Source of the DNA: Pseudomonas fluvialis
GTDB lineage: Bacteria; Pseudomonadota; Gammaproteobacteria; Pseudomonadales; Pseudomonadaceae
Reading direction: 5' to 3'
Assembly (NCBI RefSeq): GCF_014207935.1
Contig: NZ_JACHLL010000007.1
Location: 1 to 64,000 of the forward strand
DNA length: 64,000 nt
The position numbers and the translations under genes were made by a program. Below are positions 41,749-50,948 of the stretch, piece by piece (position 1 is the first letter of the stretch; each line of letters begins with the position of its first letter). The notes beneath the pieces are model-generated. The model saw nothing but the letters and a program-made list of their open reading frames with translations, ran no database searches and had not been told where the DNA came from.

Positions 41749-42720
41749 ATGAACAACCGCAAGCTCAACACCCACCTCTCCCAGTCCGCGATAGCCCTTC
41801 AGATCGAATCACTCGTCCAGGCTATCGAACACAGCGATACACCCGCATTCCGGATCACACACAAACGGTCAGGCTACATGCGTGTCGAAGAGACCAGACT
41901 CTCCAGATACTTCACTAACATGCAGCAGATGTACAACCTGTTCGATGATCGTGTGCCGTGCGACTACAGCGAGCACCTGCAAGCGTTCAGGGAGGCCTGG
42001 GAAGACATTGGTCTTGAACCATCACCTGCTGGTCCTGTCTGCCGGAACGACAGGGGGTCGTACTGGCTCAGTCATCCAGAGAGCATGAACGTCCTCGCCG
42101 ACCGGATCCGTGAGTTGACTCGTCAGCGGTGGTATCGACGTAGGCCTGGAGATCGCCGAGAACTGGCCAAGCAGCAGGCGAAGGAGATCACAGCCTATTC
42201 GGATGCAGTGAGGAGCCTTTACTCACGCACTACGATCATCAGGTTGAACCTTTACTACCGCCCTGAAGCTCAGGCCAGACTGCGCGTCGAGCATGTCTTT
42301 GATCACCTGGATGATCTGATCGATAAACACAGTCGTCACCGGACTTTCGAGCATCTGATTGGCTACACCTATTCAGTCGAGCAAGGAGATCGCAATGACG
42401 GGAGGGGCTACCACATCCATGCAGCCTACTACTTCAATGGCAACCAGGTCTGCCGTGATGTCTGGAAGGCGATGGAGATCAGCGAGCTATGGGAGGAGGT
42501 CACGCGTGGTCAGGGCTATGCCCATAGCTGCAACCATGACAAGGAGCGGTACGGTGACGAGTGCGGTATCGGCCTGATCCAGCGGGAGGATCAGTCGAAG
42601 CGGGCCCATGTGCACAAGGCAATGAAGTACCTGGTCAAGGACGATCAGCACCTGCGCTTGAAGCCTCCAGGGGCACGCTGCCTGCGTAAGGGGGCTCTGG
42701 GGCGTGTTCGGAGGCGATGA
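41749..42720 (+). CDS. YagK/YfjJ C-terminal-domain (inovirus Gp2-type) replication-like protein
   Basis: 323 residues. The C-terminal part has IGYTYSVEQGDRNDGRGYHIHAAYYFNGNQV, the Gp2/YfjJ signature with an HxH pair like the metal site of HUH nickases, and HVHKAMKYLVKDDQHLRLK near the end. A family link to rolling-circle initiation is suggested by the Gp2 name and the HIH motif. The last residues (CLRKGALGRVRRR) differ from the usual ending, so a late frameshift is possible. It follows a gap with several hairpins that could be its origin. Confidence 0.75.
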   Translation: MNNRKLNTHLSQSAIALQIESLVQAIEHSDTPAFRITHKRSGYMRVEETRLSRYFTNMQQMYNLFDDRVPCDYSEHLQAFREAWEDIGLEPSPAGPVCRNDRGSYWLSHPESMNVLADRIRELTRQRWYRRRPGDRRELAKQQAKEITAYSDAVRSLYSRTTIIRLNLYYRPEAQARLRVEHVFDHLDDLIDKHSRHRTFEHLIGYTYSVEQGDRNDGRGYHIHAAYYFNGNQVCRDVWKAMEISELWEEVTRGQGYAHSCNHDKERYGDECGIGLIQREDQSKRAHVHKAMKYLVKDDQHLRLKPPGARCLRKGALGRVRRR

Positions 42721-43863
42721 TTCGTTGCGGCTGAGCCAGGAAGGCTGCGCGCAATGAACATCTATTATTGCATATTGCATGGCGCATTCATGCGCCCTGG
42801 CGGAGGCCTACTCGATCTGATTTTTCGCTTCCGCGGGTTTATCACGCCTCGAAGCAGACGCCTTTCAGCTTCGCTGGATGGCGTCTCAGGCAATTGCTCC
42901 AGACGCTCCTGGGCTTTGCGTAGAATCACCTGCTCGGTTTGTTCTGTCTCTAGGGCGAGGCTCTGCAGGTCAAGCGGCAGCGCTCTGATGTCACCCTGAG
43001 TGATTGCCTTACCTCGGCCAGGCAATGGCTGCGCATCGCAGAGTCTTGAATCGCATAACGACCAGGGCCTTTGTGCGCGAGAGTAAGGCAATAGGTCCTA
43101 GCATCAGCTGCAGCGATGGCGTAATGGCTGGACGTATCAGCACCTGCGTTTGCTATGGTTGTGAGACCAAGCAGCAGGATTGCTATGCGGGGAATCAGCT
43201 CCAGTATGAATTGCTTCTGCCTAGTGGGGTGTATGGATTATCATTGGTGGTGTTGCGCTCTGAACCTTATGCTTATCAGGCTTGAGGTTATGGTTTTGCA
43301 CGGGGGCTGGTTACATCTGGAGTCTCTGTTATCATTGCGTCCGGGCAAAGCTAGGCCGTCAATGGATCGGTGAGCATGACGCTTTGCCATTGCAAGCAGC
43401 AGCTCAGCGCGCTCTCGGGAGCTAGGTCTAGAATGGATCAGTCGTGGGGTGGTGTAGCTGTTGTGGTCTGTATGTTGCTGGGCGAGCTTTCCGCTTTCAA
43501 GTTCAACCAGCTTGGAGATCAAGAACTGAGGCCGGCTCTGGTTTCAGCTGCCAGTAGCAAATAGTCACACTCCAGATACTAATTTCGACTGCAGGTACGT
43601 ATGATTTCGCCCTGCAATTTGTGACGCGCCTCTCAATCGAGCTTAGGTATGACCCGTCTCGCAGCAATATACCTCGGTTACATCGTCAGTGTATTTGGCA
43701 AAATGGCCTAGAAGTTAAAATTCGTGCCGCTTGTATATGGCTCGGCTAGTAAATGTCTGAAAAATTCCCCATTTCGTGAAGTCGCCATGTAACGCACAGA
43801 GTTGCAGGAGCGCATTTTTTCAACGGCCGGCTATTTCCGGGAGCTCTTAAGACTTATCGCATT
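42721..43863. other. 1.1-kb gap before the polysaccharide operon
   Basis: No gene can be supported with confidence. The leftward frame 42765-43091 (108 residues, Arg-rich end, KAQERLEQLPETPSSEAERRLL helix) is the only plausible candidate. The region probably contains gene debris and, in its last 200 bp, the promoter for the exporter operon. No JUMPstart/ops element was seen. Confidence 0.45.
42765..43091 (-). CDS. Possible small hypothetical protein
   Basis: 108 residues. The middle is helical and charged (LALETEQTEQVILRKAQERLEQLPETPSSEAERRLLRGVI). No family recognised and no clear ribosome site. It lies convergent to the YfjJ/Gp2-like gene. Could be spurious. Confidence 0.25.
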   Translation of the reverse strand: MPYSRAQRPWSLCDSRLCDAQPLPGRGKAITQGDIRALPLDLQSLALETEQTEQVILRKAQERLEQLPETPSSEAERRLLRGVINPRKRKIRSSRPPPGRMNAPCNMQ

Positions 43864-44640
43864 ATGCCAATTCATAAATTTATTGATTTACTCAAGTGGC
43901 GAGACCTCGTGTTCAATCTTGTCGCGAAGGAAATCAAGATCCGCTATATGGGGGCTGCACTGGGCTTTGCATGGTCACTGGGTAACCCACTCGTCGTCAC
44001 TCTCACGTACTACATGGTGTTTACCTACATACTGCCTAGTAATCAGGACAGGTTCGCCTTGCATCTTGTGACCGGGGTTGTCCACTGGATGCTCTTCAGT
44101 CAGATCATCCTGCAAAGTAGTGATTGGCTAATCGGCAATAATGGCTTGATCCGCAAGCTAAGCTTTCCTCGGGGGCTGCTACCACTGTCTGGGGCCCTGA
44201 CTGTCGGCGTGTTCTGGTTGGTGGCTATTGCTGTCTATGCAGCTCTCTACACTCTCCTCGGAGGCTACCCGGGTAGTGCGTTGTTGTGGTATCCCCTGGT
44301 GCTAATCCCATATGTCCTAATGATTATGGGCCTTGCTCTGGCCATTAGTGTTTTGCAAATCACTTGGCGCGATATCAAGCACCTCACCGAGGTGTTTGTC
44401 CCTCTTCTGTTCTGGCTCACCCCCATCGTTTGGGTTACCGCGGCACTGCCGCACGATATCGCTCAGATCGTTTCATTCAACCCGCTTGCACCATTCTTCA
44501 ATGGCTTCACGGCGATTTTGCACGAGAGCGTGCAGCCGTCCTTGCGAGACCTCGCCCTGTGCTGGGGGATCGGGTTGGCCTCAGTCATCGCCGGGCTACT
44601 GGTGTTTAAGCGTGCAGACAAGGTGGTCGAACTTTTATGA
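43864..44640 (+). CDS. wzm: Polysaccharide ABC exporter, permease
   Basis: 258 residues of the ABC-2 type with six hydrophobic segments. The amphipathic N-terminus (DLLKWRDLVFNLVAKEIKIRYMGAALGFAWSLGNPLV) and the FWLTPIVWV segment are typical of Wzm/KpsM permeases. With the next gene it exports a completed lipid-linked polysaccharide across the inner membrane. It begins a 13-gene rightward operon. The stop overlaps the ATPase start (ATGA). Confidence 0.88.
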   Translation: MPIHKFIDLLKWRDLVFNLVAKEIKIRYMGAALGFAWSLGNPLVVTLTYYMVFTYILPSNQDRFALHLVTGVVHWMLFSQIILQSSDWLIGNNGLIRKLSFPRGLLPLSGALTVGVFWLVAIAVYAALYTLLGGYPGSALLWYPLVLIPYVLMIMGLALAISVLQITWRDIKHLTEVFVPLLFWLTPIVWVTAALPHDIAQIVSFNPLAPFFNGFTAILHESVQPSLRDLALCWGIGLASVIAGLLVFKRADKVVELL

Positions 44641-45341
44641 GCAAGGTCATCCTCAAGGTTGAAAGCCTGGTCAAGGATTTCACCATCCGCCACAACCACG
44701 GCGGCATGAAGCACAAGCTTGCCGGGCTATTTAATCCTCGCTTCCAGGAGCGCATCGAAACACTCCGCGCCGTAAACGATGTCTCCTTCACTCTATGCAA
44801 GGGCGAATCCCTTTCGCTTATTGGCCACAACGGTTCCGGGAAAAGCACGCTGCTCCAGTTGGTCAGTGGGATTCTCCTGCCGAGTAGTGGTTCTGTTCAG
44901 GCCTTCGGTCGAGTCGCACCCTTGATCGAGCTTGGGGTTGGCTTCCACCCGGAGCTGACCGGAGAGGAAAACATCTACCTGAATGCCAGCCTCTATGGCT
45001 TGAGAAACAAAGAAACCCGCGCTCGCTTCAACGACATCGCTGATTTCTCCGGACTTGGAGACTTCATTGATACGCCCGTCAAAAACTACTCGTCAGGCAT
45101 GTACATGCGCCTGGGCTTCTCTGTGGCCGTACATGTTGCCCCACAGATTCTGCTTGCTGATGAGGTTCTGGCGGTAGGCGACCAGGACTTCCAGGACAAG
45201 TGCTATCAGCGCATTCGCCATATGCAGGAAGACGGCATGGCTTTGATTCTGGTGACCCACTCGAAAGAGCAGGGTCAGCGGTTCTGCCAGCGGTATCTGC
45301 ATCTTGAAAAGGGGCGCGCTATCGACGAGGGCCGCTTCTAG
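44637..45341 (+). CDS. wzt: Polysaccharide ABC exporter, ATPase
   Basis: 234 residues. Walker A GHNGSGKST, the signature YSSGMYMRLGFSVAV, Walker B ILLADEVLAVGD and a switch His in VTHS. It has the Wzt/TagH layout with GVGFHPELTGEENIYLNASLYG. It lacks the long C-terminal carbohydrate-binding domain of O9a-type Wzt, so it is the short form that does not itself recognise a chain-end cap. It is coupled to wzm by a 4-nt overlap. Confidence 0.9.
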   Translation: MSKVILKVESLVKDFTIRHNHGGMKHKLAGLFNPRFQERIETLRAVNDVSFTLCKGESLSLIGHNGSGKSTLLQLVSGILLPSSGSVQAFGRVAPLIELGVGFHPELTGEENIYLNASLYGLRNKETRARFNDIADFSGLGDFIDTPVKNYSSGMYMRLGFSVAVHVAPQILLADEVLAVGDQDFQDKCYQRIRHMQEDGMALILVTHSKEQGQRFCQRYLHLEKGRAIDEGRF

Positions 45342-45412
45342 CGCTCAGTAGTCGACCGACGCGACACAGACACGGCACCTGGCAAACACATAGACCAACT
45401 AGAGGTGACTCA

Positions 45413-46174
45413 ATGCTCCAAATTATCGTTCCTATGGCTGGAGCCGGCAGCCGTTTCGCTGTAGCAGGCTATAAAGACCCCAAGCCGCTTATCCCGGTGC
45501 ATGGCGTGCCGATGATAAAGGTTGTTATCGACAATCTGACCCCCCAACGTCCTCACAAATTTATTTTCATCTGTCAGGCGGCGCATGTTGATGCATATGG
45601 TCTGCGCGAGAAGCTCGGCACCTGGGCCCCCGGCTGCGAGATCGTAGAACTCAACGGCGTGACCGATGGTGCAGCCCGCACCGTTCATGCAGCCAAGTCT
45701 CTAATCGACAACGAGCATCCGGTAATGATCGCCAATAGCGACCAGTTTGTGGATCTTGATATCGACGACTACCTTGCCGCCATGGACGCTGCTGCCGCGG
45801 ACGGCATCATTATGACGATGAAGGCAGATGACCCTAAGTGGTCCTTCGTCGGCTTCAATGAAATGGGCGCCATCAATCGCGTAGTCGAGAAAGAAGTTAT
45901 CTCCGACGAAGCCACCGTTGGCATTTACAACTTTCGCTCAGGTCGCCAGCTGATTTCGGCCATCGAGCGAATGTTCGAGAAAGAGTTGCGCGTCAATGGC
46001 GAGTTCTATGTCGCCCCGGCCTACAACGAAATTATCGATCAAGGCGCCCGCGTTATTCACTACACCGTAGGTTCTGAAGGTCATGGCATGTACGGCCTTG
46101 GCATCCCGGCAGACCTCGATTACTTCCTCGCTCAACCTATCAGCCTGCAGGCAACTGCTGGGAAGGCTTGCTGA
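45413..46174 (+). CDS. Sugar-phosphate-type nucleotidyltransferase
   Basis: 253 residues with the nucleotidyltransferase signature MAGAGSRFAVAGYKDPKPLIPVHGVPMIKVVIDNL near the start (GxGSRF and KPLIP) and the metal-binding IANSDQFVDLDID. It probably couples NTP to a sugar or polyol phosphate to make the activated donor for this locus. Substrate unknown. It is one of two nucleotidyltransferase-fold genes in the operon, the other being degenerate in the same signature. Confidence 0.8.
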   Translation: MLQIIVPMAGAGSRFAVAGYKDPKPLIPVHGVPMIKVVIDNLTPQRPHKFIFICQAAHVDAYGLREKLGTWAPGCEIVELNGVTDGAARTVHAAKSLIDNEHPVMIANSDQFVDLDIDDYLAAMDAAAADGIIMTMKADDPKWSFVGFNEMGAINRVVEKEVISDEATVGIYNFRSGRQLISAIERMFEKELRVNGEFYVAPAYNEIIDQGARVIHYTVGSEGHGMYGLGIPADLDYFLAQPISLQATAGKAC

Positions 46175-46175
46175 T

Positions 46176-46799
46176 ATGGAAATCATTAGCCATCGGGGCT
46201 ACTGGCTTGAACTGCATGAACGGAATCAGCCCGTCGCTTTCCATCGTTCATTCGACTTGGGGTTTGGTACTGAAACCGATGTTCGTGACTGCGCTGGACG
46301 CCTTCTGATCTCCCATGACATGCCTACAGGCGATGAAATGACCCTGGATGACCTCCTGGACATCATGGGGGATCGGAATTTGCCGCTTGCGATCAACATC
46401 AAGGCAGACGGCCTGGCCAAGGCTATTGCAGCCAAGTTCACCGAAAGAGGCCATACCAACTGGTTTGTTTTCGACATGGCAGTGCCGGACATGCGCAGCT
46501 ATCTCGCTGAGGGCGTCAGCACCTACACGCGATACAGTGATGTAGAGCCCTCGCCAGCGTGGTTGGAGCAGTGCGTCGGTGTCTGGCTTGATCATTTTGA
46601 GTCGGGTTACCACCCAAATCGTGAAATCGTGAAGCACCTGAATCAAGGGAAAAAAGTCTGCGTGGTTTCACCTGAACTGCATGGCCGCGATGTGACCCAC
46701 GCTTGGGATTCCCTACATCTGCTCAATGATTTACCTGGACTTACGCTTTGCACCGACAGGCCAGAGCAGGCGGATGCGTTTTTCAATAAGGCTCGTTAA
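46176..46799 (+). CDS. GDPD/PI-PLC-like phosphodiesterase domain protein
   Basis: 207 residues starting MEIISHRGYW. Visible residues of the glycerophosphodiester phosphodiesterase fold are HRG, the acidic pair in GFGTETDVRD and the second His in LLISHDMPTG, then INIKADGL. It has no signal peptide and would act in the cytoplasm, unlike most scavenging GDPD enzymes. It starts one base after the preceding stop. In this setting it might process a phosphodiester-linked intermediate of the polysaccharide. The longer frame from 46083 is a shadow. Confidence 0.7.
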   Translation: MEIISHRGYWLELHERNQPVAFHRSFDLGFGTETDVRDCAGRLLISHDMPTGDEMTLDDLLDIMGDRNLPLAINIKADGLAKAIAAKFTERGHTNWFVFDMAVPDMRSYLAEGVSTYTRYSDVEPSPAWLEQCVGVWLDHFESGYHPNREIVKHLNQGKKVCVVSPELHGRDVTHAWDSLHLLNDLPGLTLCTDRPEQADAFFNKAR

Positions 46800-46824
46800 G
46801 CGGCCATTCGTAAGGGATTAAACG

Positions 46825-47472
46825 ATGATTAAAGCTGTTATTTTCGATATGGATGGCGTCCTCATCGAAGCCAAAGACTGGCACTACGACGCCCTTAACA
46901 AGGCACTGAATCTGTTTGGCTACAACATCAGCCGCCATGACCATCTGACCAGTTATGACGGCTTGCCGACTGCTCACAAGCTGGAAATGCTGAGCGTTGA
47001 GCGCGGCCTCCCGAAAGCACTGCACCCCTTCATCAACGAGATGAAGCAGGCCTACACGATGGAAATCGTATATGCCCAATGCAAGCCCACTTTCGTTCAT
47101 CAGTACGCGCTGTCCTCCCTGAAAAACCAGGGCTACAAGCTGGCCGTGGCCTCCAACTCCATCCGCAATACGGTTGAGGTCATGATGGAGAAATCGTGCC
47201 TGGATCAGTACCTGGATCTGAAGCTATCCAACCAGGATGTTGCCAAAGGCAAGCCCTCGCCGGATATCTACATCAAGGCCATTCAGGATCTCGGCCTGCT
47301 GCCACACCAATGCCTGATTGTCGAAGACAACGAGAACGGCATTCGTGCTGCCCGCGCTTCGGGTGCCCACGTCCTGGAAGTCGCGGAGACATCTGATGTC
47401 AACCTCGACAACATCCTCAACAAGATCGCCGAAATCAACGCCCAGCAGGCCGCTAAGGAGATCGTCCAGTGA
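46825..47472 (+). CDS. HAD-family phosphatase (beta-phosphoglucomutase-like)
   Basis: 215 residues. Motif I DMDGVLIEAKD (nucleophile Asp), motif II ASNSIRNT, motif III with KPSPDIYIKA and motif IV VEDNENGIRAARASGAHV. The cap region is helical as in beta-phosphoglucomutase. It probably removes or moves phosphate on a sugar or polyol precursor before activation by the adjoining nucleotidyltransferases. Its stop overlaps the next GTG start. Confidence 0.85.
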   Translation: MIKAVIFDMDGVLIEAKDWHYDALNKALNLFGYNISRHDHLTSYDGLPTAHKLEMLSVERGLPKALHPFINEMKQAYTMEIVYAQCKPTFVHQYALSSLKNQGYKLAVASNSIRNTVEVMMEKSCLDQYLDLKLSNQDVAKGKPSPDIYIKAIQDLGLLPHQCLIVEDNENGIRAARASGAHVLEVAETSDVNLDNILNKIAEINAQQAAKEIVQ

Positions 47473-48206
47473 ACGCTACCCGTAACATCATCATCCTGGC
47501 TGGGACCAAGGCCGACGACGCTCGCCCGGAGAGCGAATTTCCGCATTACTTGAGCGAGTTCGATGGCGTCCCGCTCATCCAGTCGCTCGTGGAAAAATGC
47601 GCCAACCTCAACCCCACCAAAATCATCTGCATGCTGCCCAATGCAGACATGGACAAGTATCACCTGCGCAACATGGTTGCGCAGATGCACCCTGCAGCTG
47701 TTGCGCATCCGGTTCATGACGCCACCAAAGGCGCTGCCTGTACAGCACTGCTCGCCAGCGAAATTATCGACTCAGATTGCGAGCTCGTAATCCTAAGCGC
47801 CAACGAGATTCTGGATGTCTCCTTCGAGACGATCGTCAATCAATTCCGCACTCAGAGCCGAGACGCTGGTGTTGTTATTTTCAAGTCGCTGCACCCACGA
47901 TACGCCTTCGTTCGTCTCACTGATGCAGGCGATGTTGTAGAGGCAGCCGAGAAGAATCCGATCAGTCCGAATGCTGTCGCCGGCATGTACTGGTTTAAGA
48001 GCGGTGCAATGTTCGTCGAGTCGGTGAAGAACATGATCCGTAAGGATGCCAAGGTCAACGACTCCTTCTACATCGCGCCGGCGCTCAATGAGTTGATCCT
48101 TCTTCACAAGAAAATCGGCTCCTATCGCGTTGAGCCAAACCAGTACCGGCCGCTCAAAAACCAGTCTCAAATCCACGCCTATGAAACACAGGGGAGCCGC
48201 GTATGA
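47469..48206 (+). CDS. Nucleotidyltransferase-like protein with a degenerate active site
   Basis: 245 residues from GTG. The fold signature is present in outline (NIIILAGTKADDARPESEFPHYLSEFDGVPLIQSLVEKC, ILSANEILDVSFETIV), but the GxGxR loop and KP pair of the first gene are replaced by GTKAD and SEFPHYL. It may bind rather than transfer nucleotides, or use a different chemistry. It is coupled to the HAD gene and the cupin gene by overlaps. The two paralogues may form a pair in which one is regulatory. Confidence 0.65.
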   Translation: MNATRNIIILAGTKADDARPESEFPHYLSEFDGVPLIQSLVEKCANLNPTKIICMLPNADMDKYHLRNMVAQMHPAAVAHPVHDATKGAACTALLASEIIDSDCELVILSANEILDVSFETIVNQFRTQSRDAGVVIFKSLHPRYAFVRLTDAGDVVEAAEKNPISPNAVAGMYWFKSGAMFVESVKNMIRKDAKVNDSFYIAPALNELILLHKKIGSYRVEPNQYRPLKNQSQIHAYETQGSRV

Positions 48207-48529
48207 ATTCTGCCAAGCTGGGCGATATGGTCAAAGGCTGGTTTGTTGGAGGCTTCAAACCAACAGCGTTCAGCACGGAGGCCTGCGAGGTTGGTGTCAA
48301 AGCCTATAAGGCAGGCGACAACGAAACTGCCCATTATCACAAGATCGCAACAGAGATAACGCTGGTCCTGTCGGGCACTGTGTCTATGCGCGGCCAGACC
48401 TGGAGCGAGGGAGACATTATCGTCCTCGAACCGGGTGACATTACGGCGTTCGAGGCCATCAGCGATGCAACGACTGTGGTCGTAAAGGTGCCTGGCGCTC
48501 TTGATGATAAGTACGTTGTTGGCGAATAA
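48203..48529 (+). CDS. Cupin-domain protein
   Basis: 108 residues: YHKIATEITLVLSGTVSMRGQTWSEGDIIVLEPGDI is a single conserved-barrel cupin, with His/Glu metal-type ligands in HYHKIATE. Stand-alone small cupins in polysaccharide loci are often sugar isomerases or epimerases, but the substrate cannot be deduced. The start overlaps the preceding stop. Confidence 0.75.
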   Translation: MNSAKLGDMVKGWFVGGFKPTAFSTEACEVGVKAYKAGDNETAHYHKIATEITLVLSGTVSMRGQTWSEGDIIVLEPGDITAFEAISDATTVVVKVPGALDDKYVVGE

Positions 48530-48532
48530 CCG

Positions 48533-50305
48533 ATGAAGACGACCCTTCTGAAGCACCACAAATCCTTGGGCTATCTAAAAACCAAGGATCTCGTAGAGCT
48601 GCCGGCAGACCTTGAGCTGCCGGCCAACACATCCAACCTGATCACCTTCCGGGCCGGCAAAGCCAAGGCCACTGAGGTCATCAAGCGGGTGCACGCCGCC
48701 ATGCGGCCCCTGAGCATGTTCGGGGAAGGGTCTTACGTTCTTTACGGGCTGCAGAGCGATTCACCGCTCGCGCCCCTGCTCATGTGGGATGCCGCCCATT
48801 TCCTCCTGGTTGGGCAGCAGCTGACCGTGATCGAAGATACGCAGCAAGCCTGCTATCTCGACAGAGAATATTTCCGCTCAGGCCTTGTGGCCATTGAGCG
48901 CACATCGACCAAGATCGTATACGAGAAGACGGCCAAGCTGCCGGCCGAGGGCGATGACAATCTCGATAGCTGGACCTTCGGCATTCCGGTCGGCCCTGAA
49001 GATGCCACCGTGCTCAACGCAGTGGTCAAGCGCATCCTTGAAATCGATATCCCGAACAAGGAAATCATCCTGTGCGGCACGCCCGGCAAGAACTTCGCCT
49101 ACTTCGACCAGGTACGCATCATCGGTGAGGACATCACCGCGCCGCCCGTGCAGATTTGCAAGAAAAAGAATCGCCTCTCAGAAGAGGCCACGCATAACAA
49201 CCTGGTGATCCTGCATGACCGGGTTTTCCTGCCCAAGCACTTCGGTGAAATGGTACGGCGCTTCGGGCCGCGCTATCCGCTGATGACGCTGCAGAGCATG
49301 TTTTTTGATAACCGCGTCTCCCTGCACCCGCGTCGTTACTCCGACTACGGGTTGGCCATGGGCGAAATCGCCCAAGGCTTGCAGGGTCTGCATCGCTCGC
49401 GCAATGACGCCACCCACATTGCTCCGGCGATCTTCACTGAGATTGAGCGCACCGGTTTCTGCTTTGGCAGCCCCATGCGTTTCAGCAAGGACATGAGCTA
49501 CCCCACCGGCAGTCTTTACATCTGCCGCAAAGAGGTCTGGAACGCCTATCCGCTGGATGAGTCGCTGTTCTGGGTTGAGTTTGAGGACATTGAGCAGGGT
49601 ATCCGGGCAGCCAAGGCCGGCGTGCCTACCCGCGTAAACCCCTTCGGCATCACGCAGTCTGTGACCTCGCGTGCTTTGCTTGGCGTTCGCTCGCCGGTAG
49701 AGATGGTTACAGGGAAGCTTGGCTATACCGGCCCGTATTATTTCTCCCAGCTGCCTAAAAAGCCGCTGTTCAAAATCTCAACGCCCGCCGCCCTAGCCAA
49801 GCTGCGCACCTTCGCCAACAAGTATGTGGCTAATCACGAGGGTTTCAGCATCCCCACCGGTGCCAAGCAAATGCCGGCCCGTGACTGGGTTGAGCTCGTG
49901 AATATGGTTGTCCAACAGTCCACCTTCGGCAACGACATCGGTTCGGTTCGCCGATACATTGCCGACTTCGAGAAATTTGTTCTGCTCGATCAGTTGCCGA
50001 ATACCCAGCAGGAGGGGATTACGCATGCCTTTTTGCTCGATCCTGCCTCTGCCAAACAAACGCTGATCACGAACAGCAGCGAGATTCGCAACATGCTGTA
50101 CCAGCGGCCTTTCCAGAGCTGGTTTTATCGGAACCTGGGCGATTATTTCCACCGCGATTTCCTATCGGTGCCCGGCATCCTCATCTCAGCCGTGCGCGAA
50201 TACGCGAGAAACGGTCACATCTTCTATTTCGAGAGCCTATGGGGCGCCGTTAAAGGGATCTACAACTCAACGCCATTCGGCTCGTACACGGAGAAGTCCA
50301 AGTGA
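48533..50305 (+). CDS. Large glycosyltransferase-like (GT-A fold) protein
   Basis: 590 residues. A GT2-like core is suggested around 170-390: NNLVILHDRVFLPKHFGEMVRRFG (donor-binding acidic region), LYICRKEVWNAYPLDESLFWVEFEDIEQGIRAAKAGV (the catalytic ED pair and acceptor segment). The N-terminal 150 residues and the C-terminal 200 are unassigned. No membrane segment is evident. It is the largest enzyme of the locus and could be the polymerising or backbone-forming transferase. Its end overlaps the next GTG start. Confidence 0.65.
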   Translation: MKTTLLKHHKSLGYLKTKDLVELPADLELPANTSNLITFRAGKAKATEVIKRVHAAMRPLSMFGEGSYVLYGLQSDSPLAPLLMWDAAHFLLVGQQLTVIEDTQQACYLDREYFRSGLVAIERTSTKIVYEKTAKLPAEGDDNLDSWTFGIPVGPEDATVLNAVVKRILEIDIPNKEIILCGTPGKNFAYFDQVRIIGEDITAPPVQICKKKNRLSEEATHNNLVILHDRVFLPKHFGEMVRRFGPRYPLMTLQSMFFDNRVSLHPRRYSDYGLAMGEIAQGLQGLHRSRNDATHIAPAIFTEIERTGFCFGSPMRFSKDMSYPTGSLYICRKEVWNAYPLDESLFWVEFEDIEQGIRAAKAGVPTRVNPFGITQSVTSRALLGVRSPVEMVTGKLGYTGPYYFSQLPKKPLFKISTPAALAKLRTFANKYVANHEGFSIPTGAKQMPARDWVELVNMVVQQSTFGNDIGSVRRYIADFEKFVLLDQLPNTQQEGITHAFLLDPASAKQTLITNSSEIRNMLYQRPFQSWFYRNLGDYFHRDFLSVPGILISAVREYARNGHIFYFESLWGAVKGIYNSTPFGSYTEKSK

Positions 50306-50919
50306 GAATTTACGTCGCTTCCAATGACTTCAGTGATACAGCCGATCAACTGGTTAAGCAGTTGGCCCGCATCAACCTGCAGACCACCAAGGCAACGCCG
50401 GTCGCTGTAGTAGACGAGCGCTATGAGCTCAGCCAGGCGCTCGTCAAAGACGCGGACATCCCAAACACGGCGTTTCACCTGGACGACTTCCTGCACGAGA
50501 AAGGCAGCGTTGCCGATGGCGTCATGCTCGTCGATGCCAACCAGATCGCCACCAAGCTTTCCTCTCTGGATACAGAGTGGGTGCTGTTTGAGTTCGGGCA
50601 AAACGACCAACAAACCTGCATCGACTTCGTTCGTAAGCTTGCCCGTTACAACTACATGACGCCCACCCTGCGCGACACGTGCGTCATCTTTTCTGTGCCC
50701 AGCATGTACCTCGGCTACTTCGCACGCACCCTCAATGAATCCTTTAACAACTTGGCGGTTGGGGATTTGGCCGTAGCCAAGTCTGGCCAAGTTGGGATGT
50801 TGATGCTGTCCACTAAGGTGGAGCGTGTGTTCGTTGGATTGCCGCTGCTGACCGCGCCGTTGATCAGGCTCAATCGCTTGTTGATGTTCGTCTACGACCG
50901 CTTTGTCAAATCAGCCTAA
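50302..50919 (+). CDS. Unknown protein in the polysaccharide operon
   Basis: 205 residues from GTG, not recognised. A mixed alpha/beta N-terminus (MRIYVASNDFSDTADQLVKQLARINLQTTKATPVAVVDERYE) suggests a Rossmann-like fold. A C-terminal hydrophobic stretch (VGLPLLTAPLIRLNRLLMFVYDRFVK) is amphipathic enough to touch the membrane. It is coupled to the glycosyltransferase-like gene. No function can be assigned. Confidence 0.55.
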   Translation: MRIYVASNDFSDTADQLVKQLARINLQTTKATPVAVVDERYELSQALVKDADIPNTAFHLDDFLHEKGSVADGVMLVDANQIATKLSSLDTEWVLFEFGQNDQQTCIDFVRKLARYNYMTPTLRDTCVIFSVPSMYLGYFARTLNESFNNLAVGDLAVAKSGQVGMLMLSTKVERVFVGLPLLTAPLIRLNRLLMFVYDRFVKSA

Positions 50920-50948
50920 GCAGCCGGCCGTATCGGGGTAATGGATCA

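Noticed and set aside
43004..43564. Several short frames in the gap before wzm
   Set aside because: No ribosome sites, no family resemblance, mutually overlapping on both strands; treated as gene debris.
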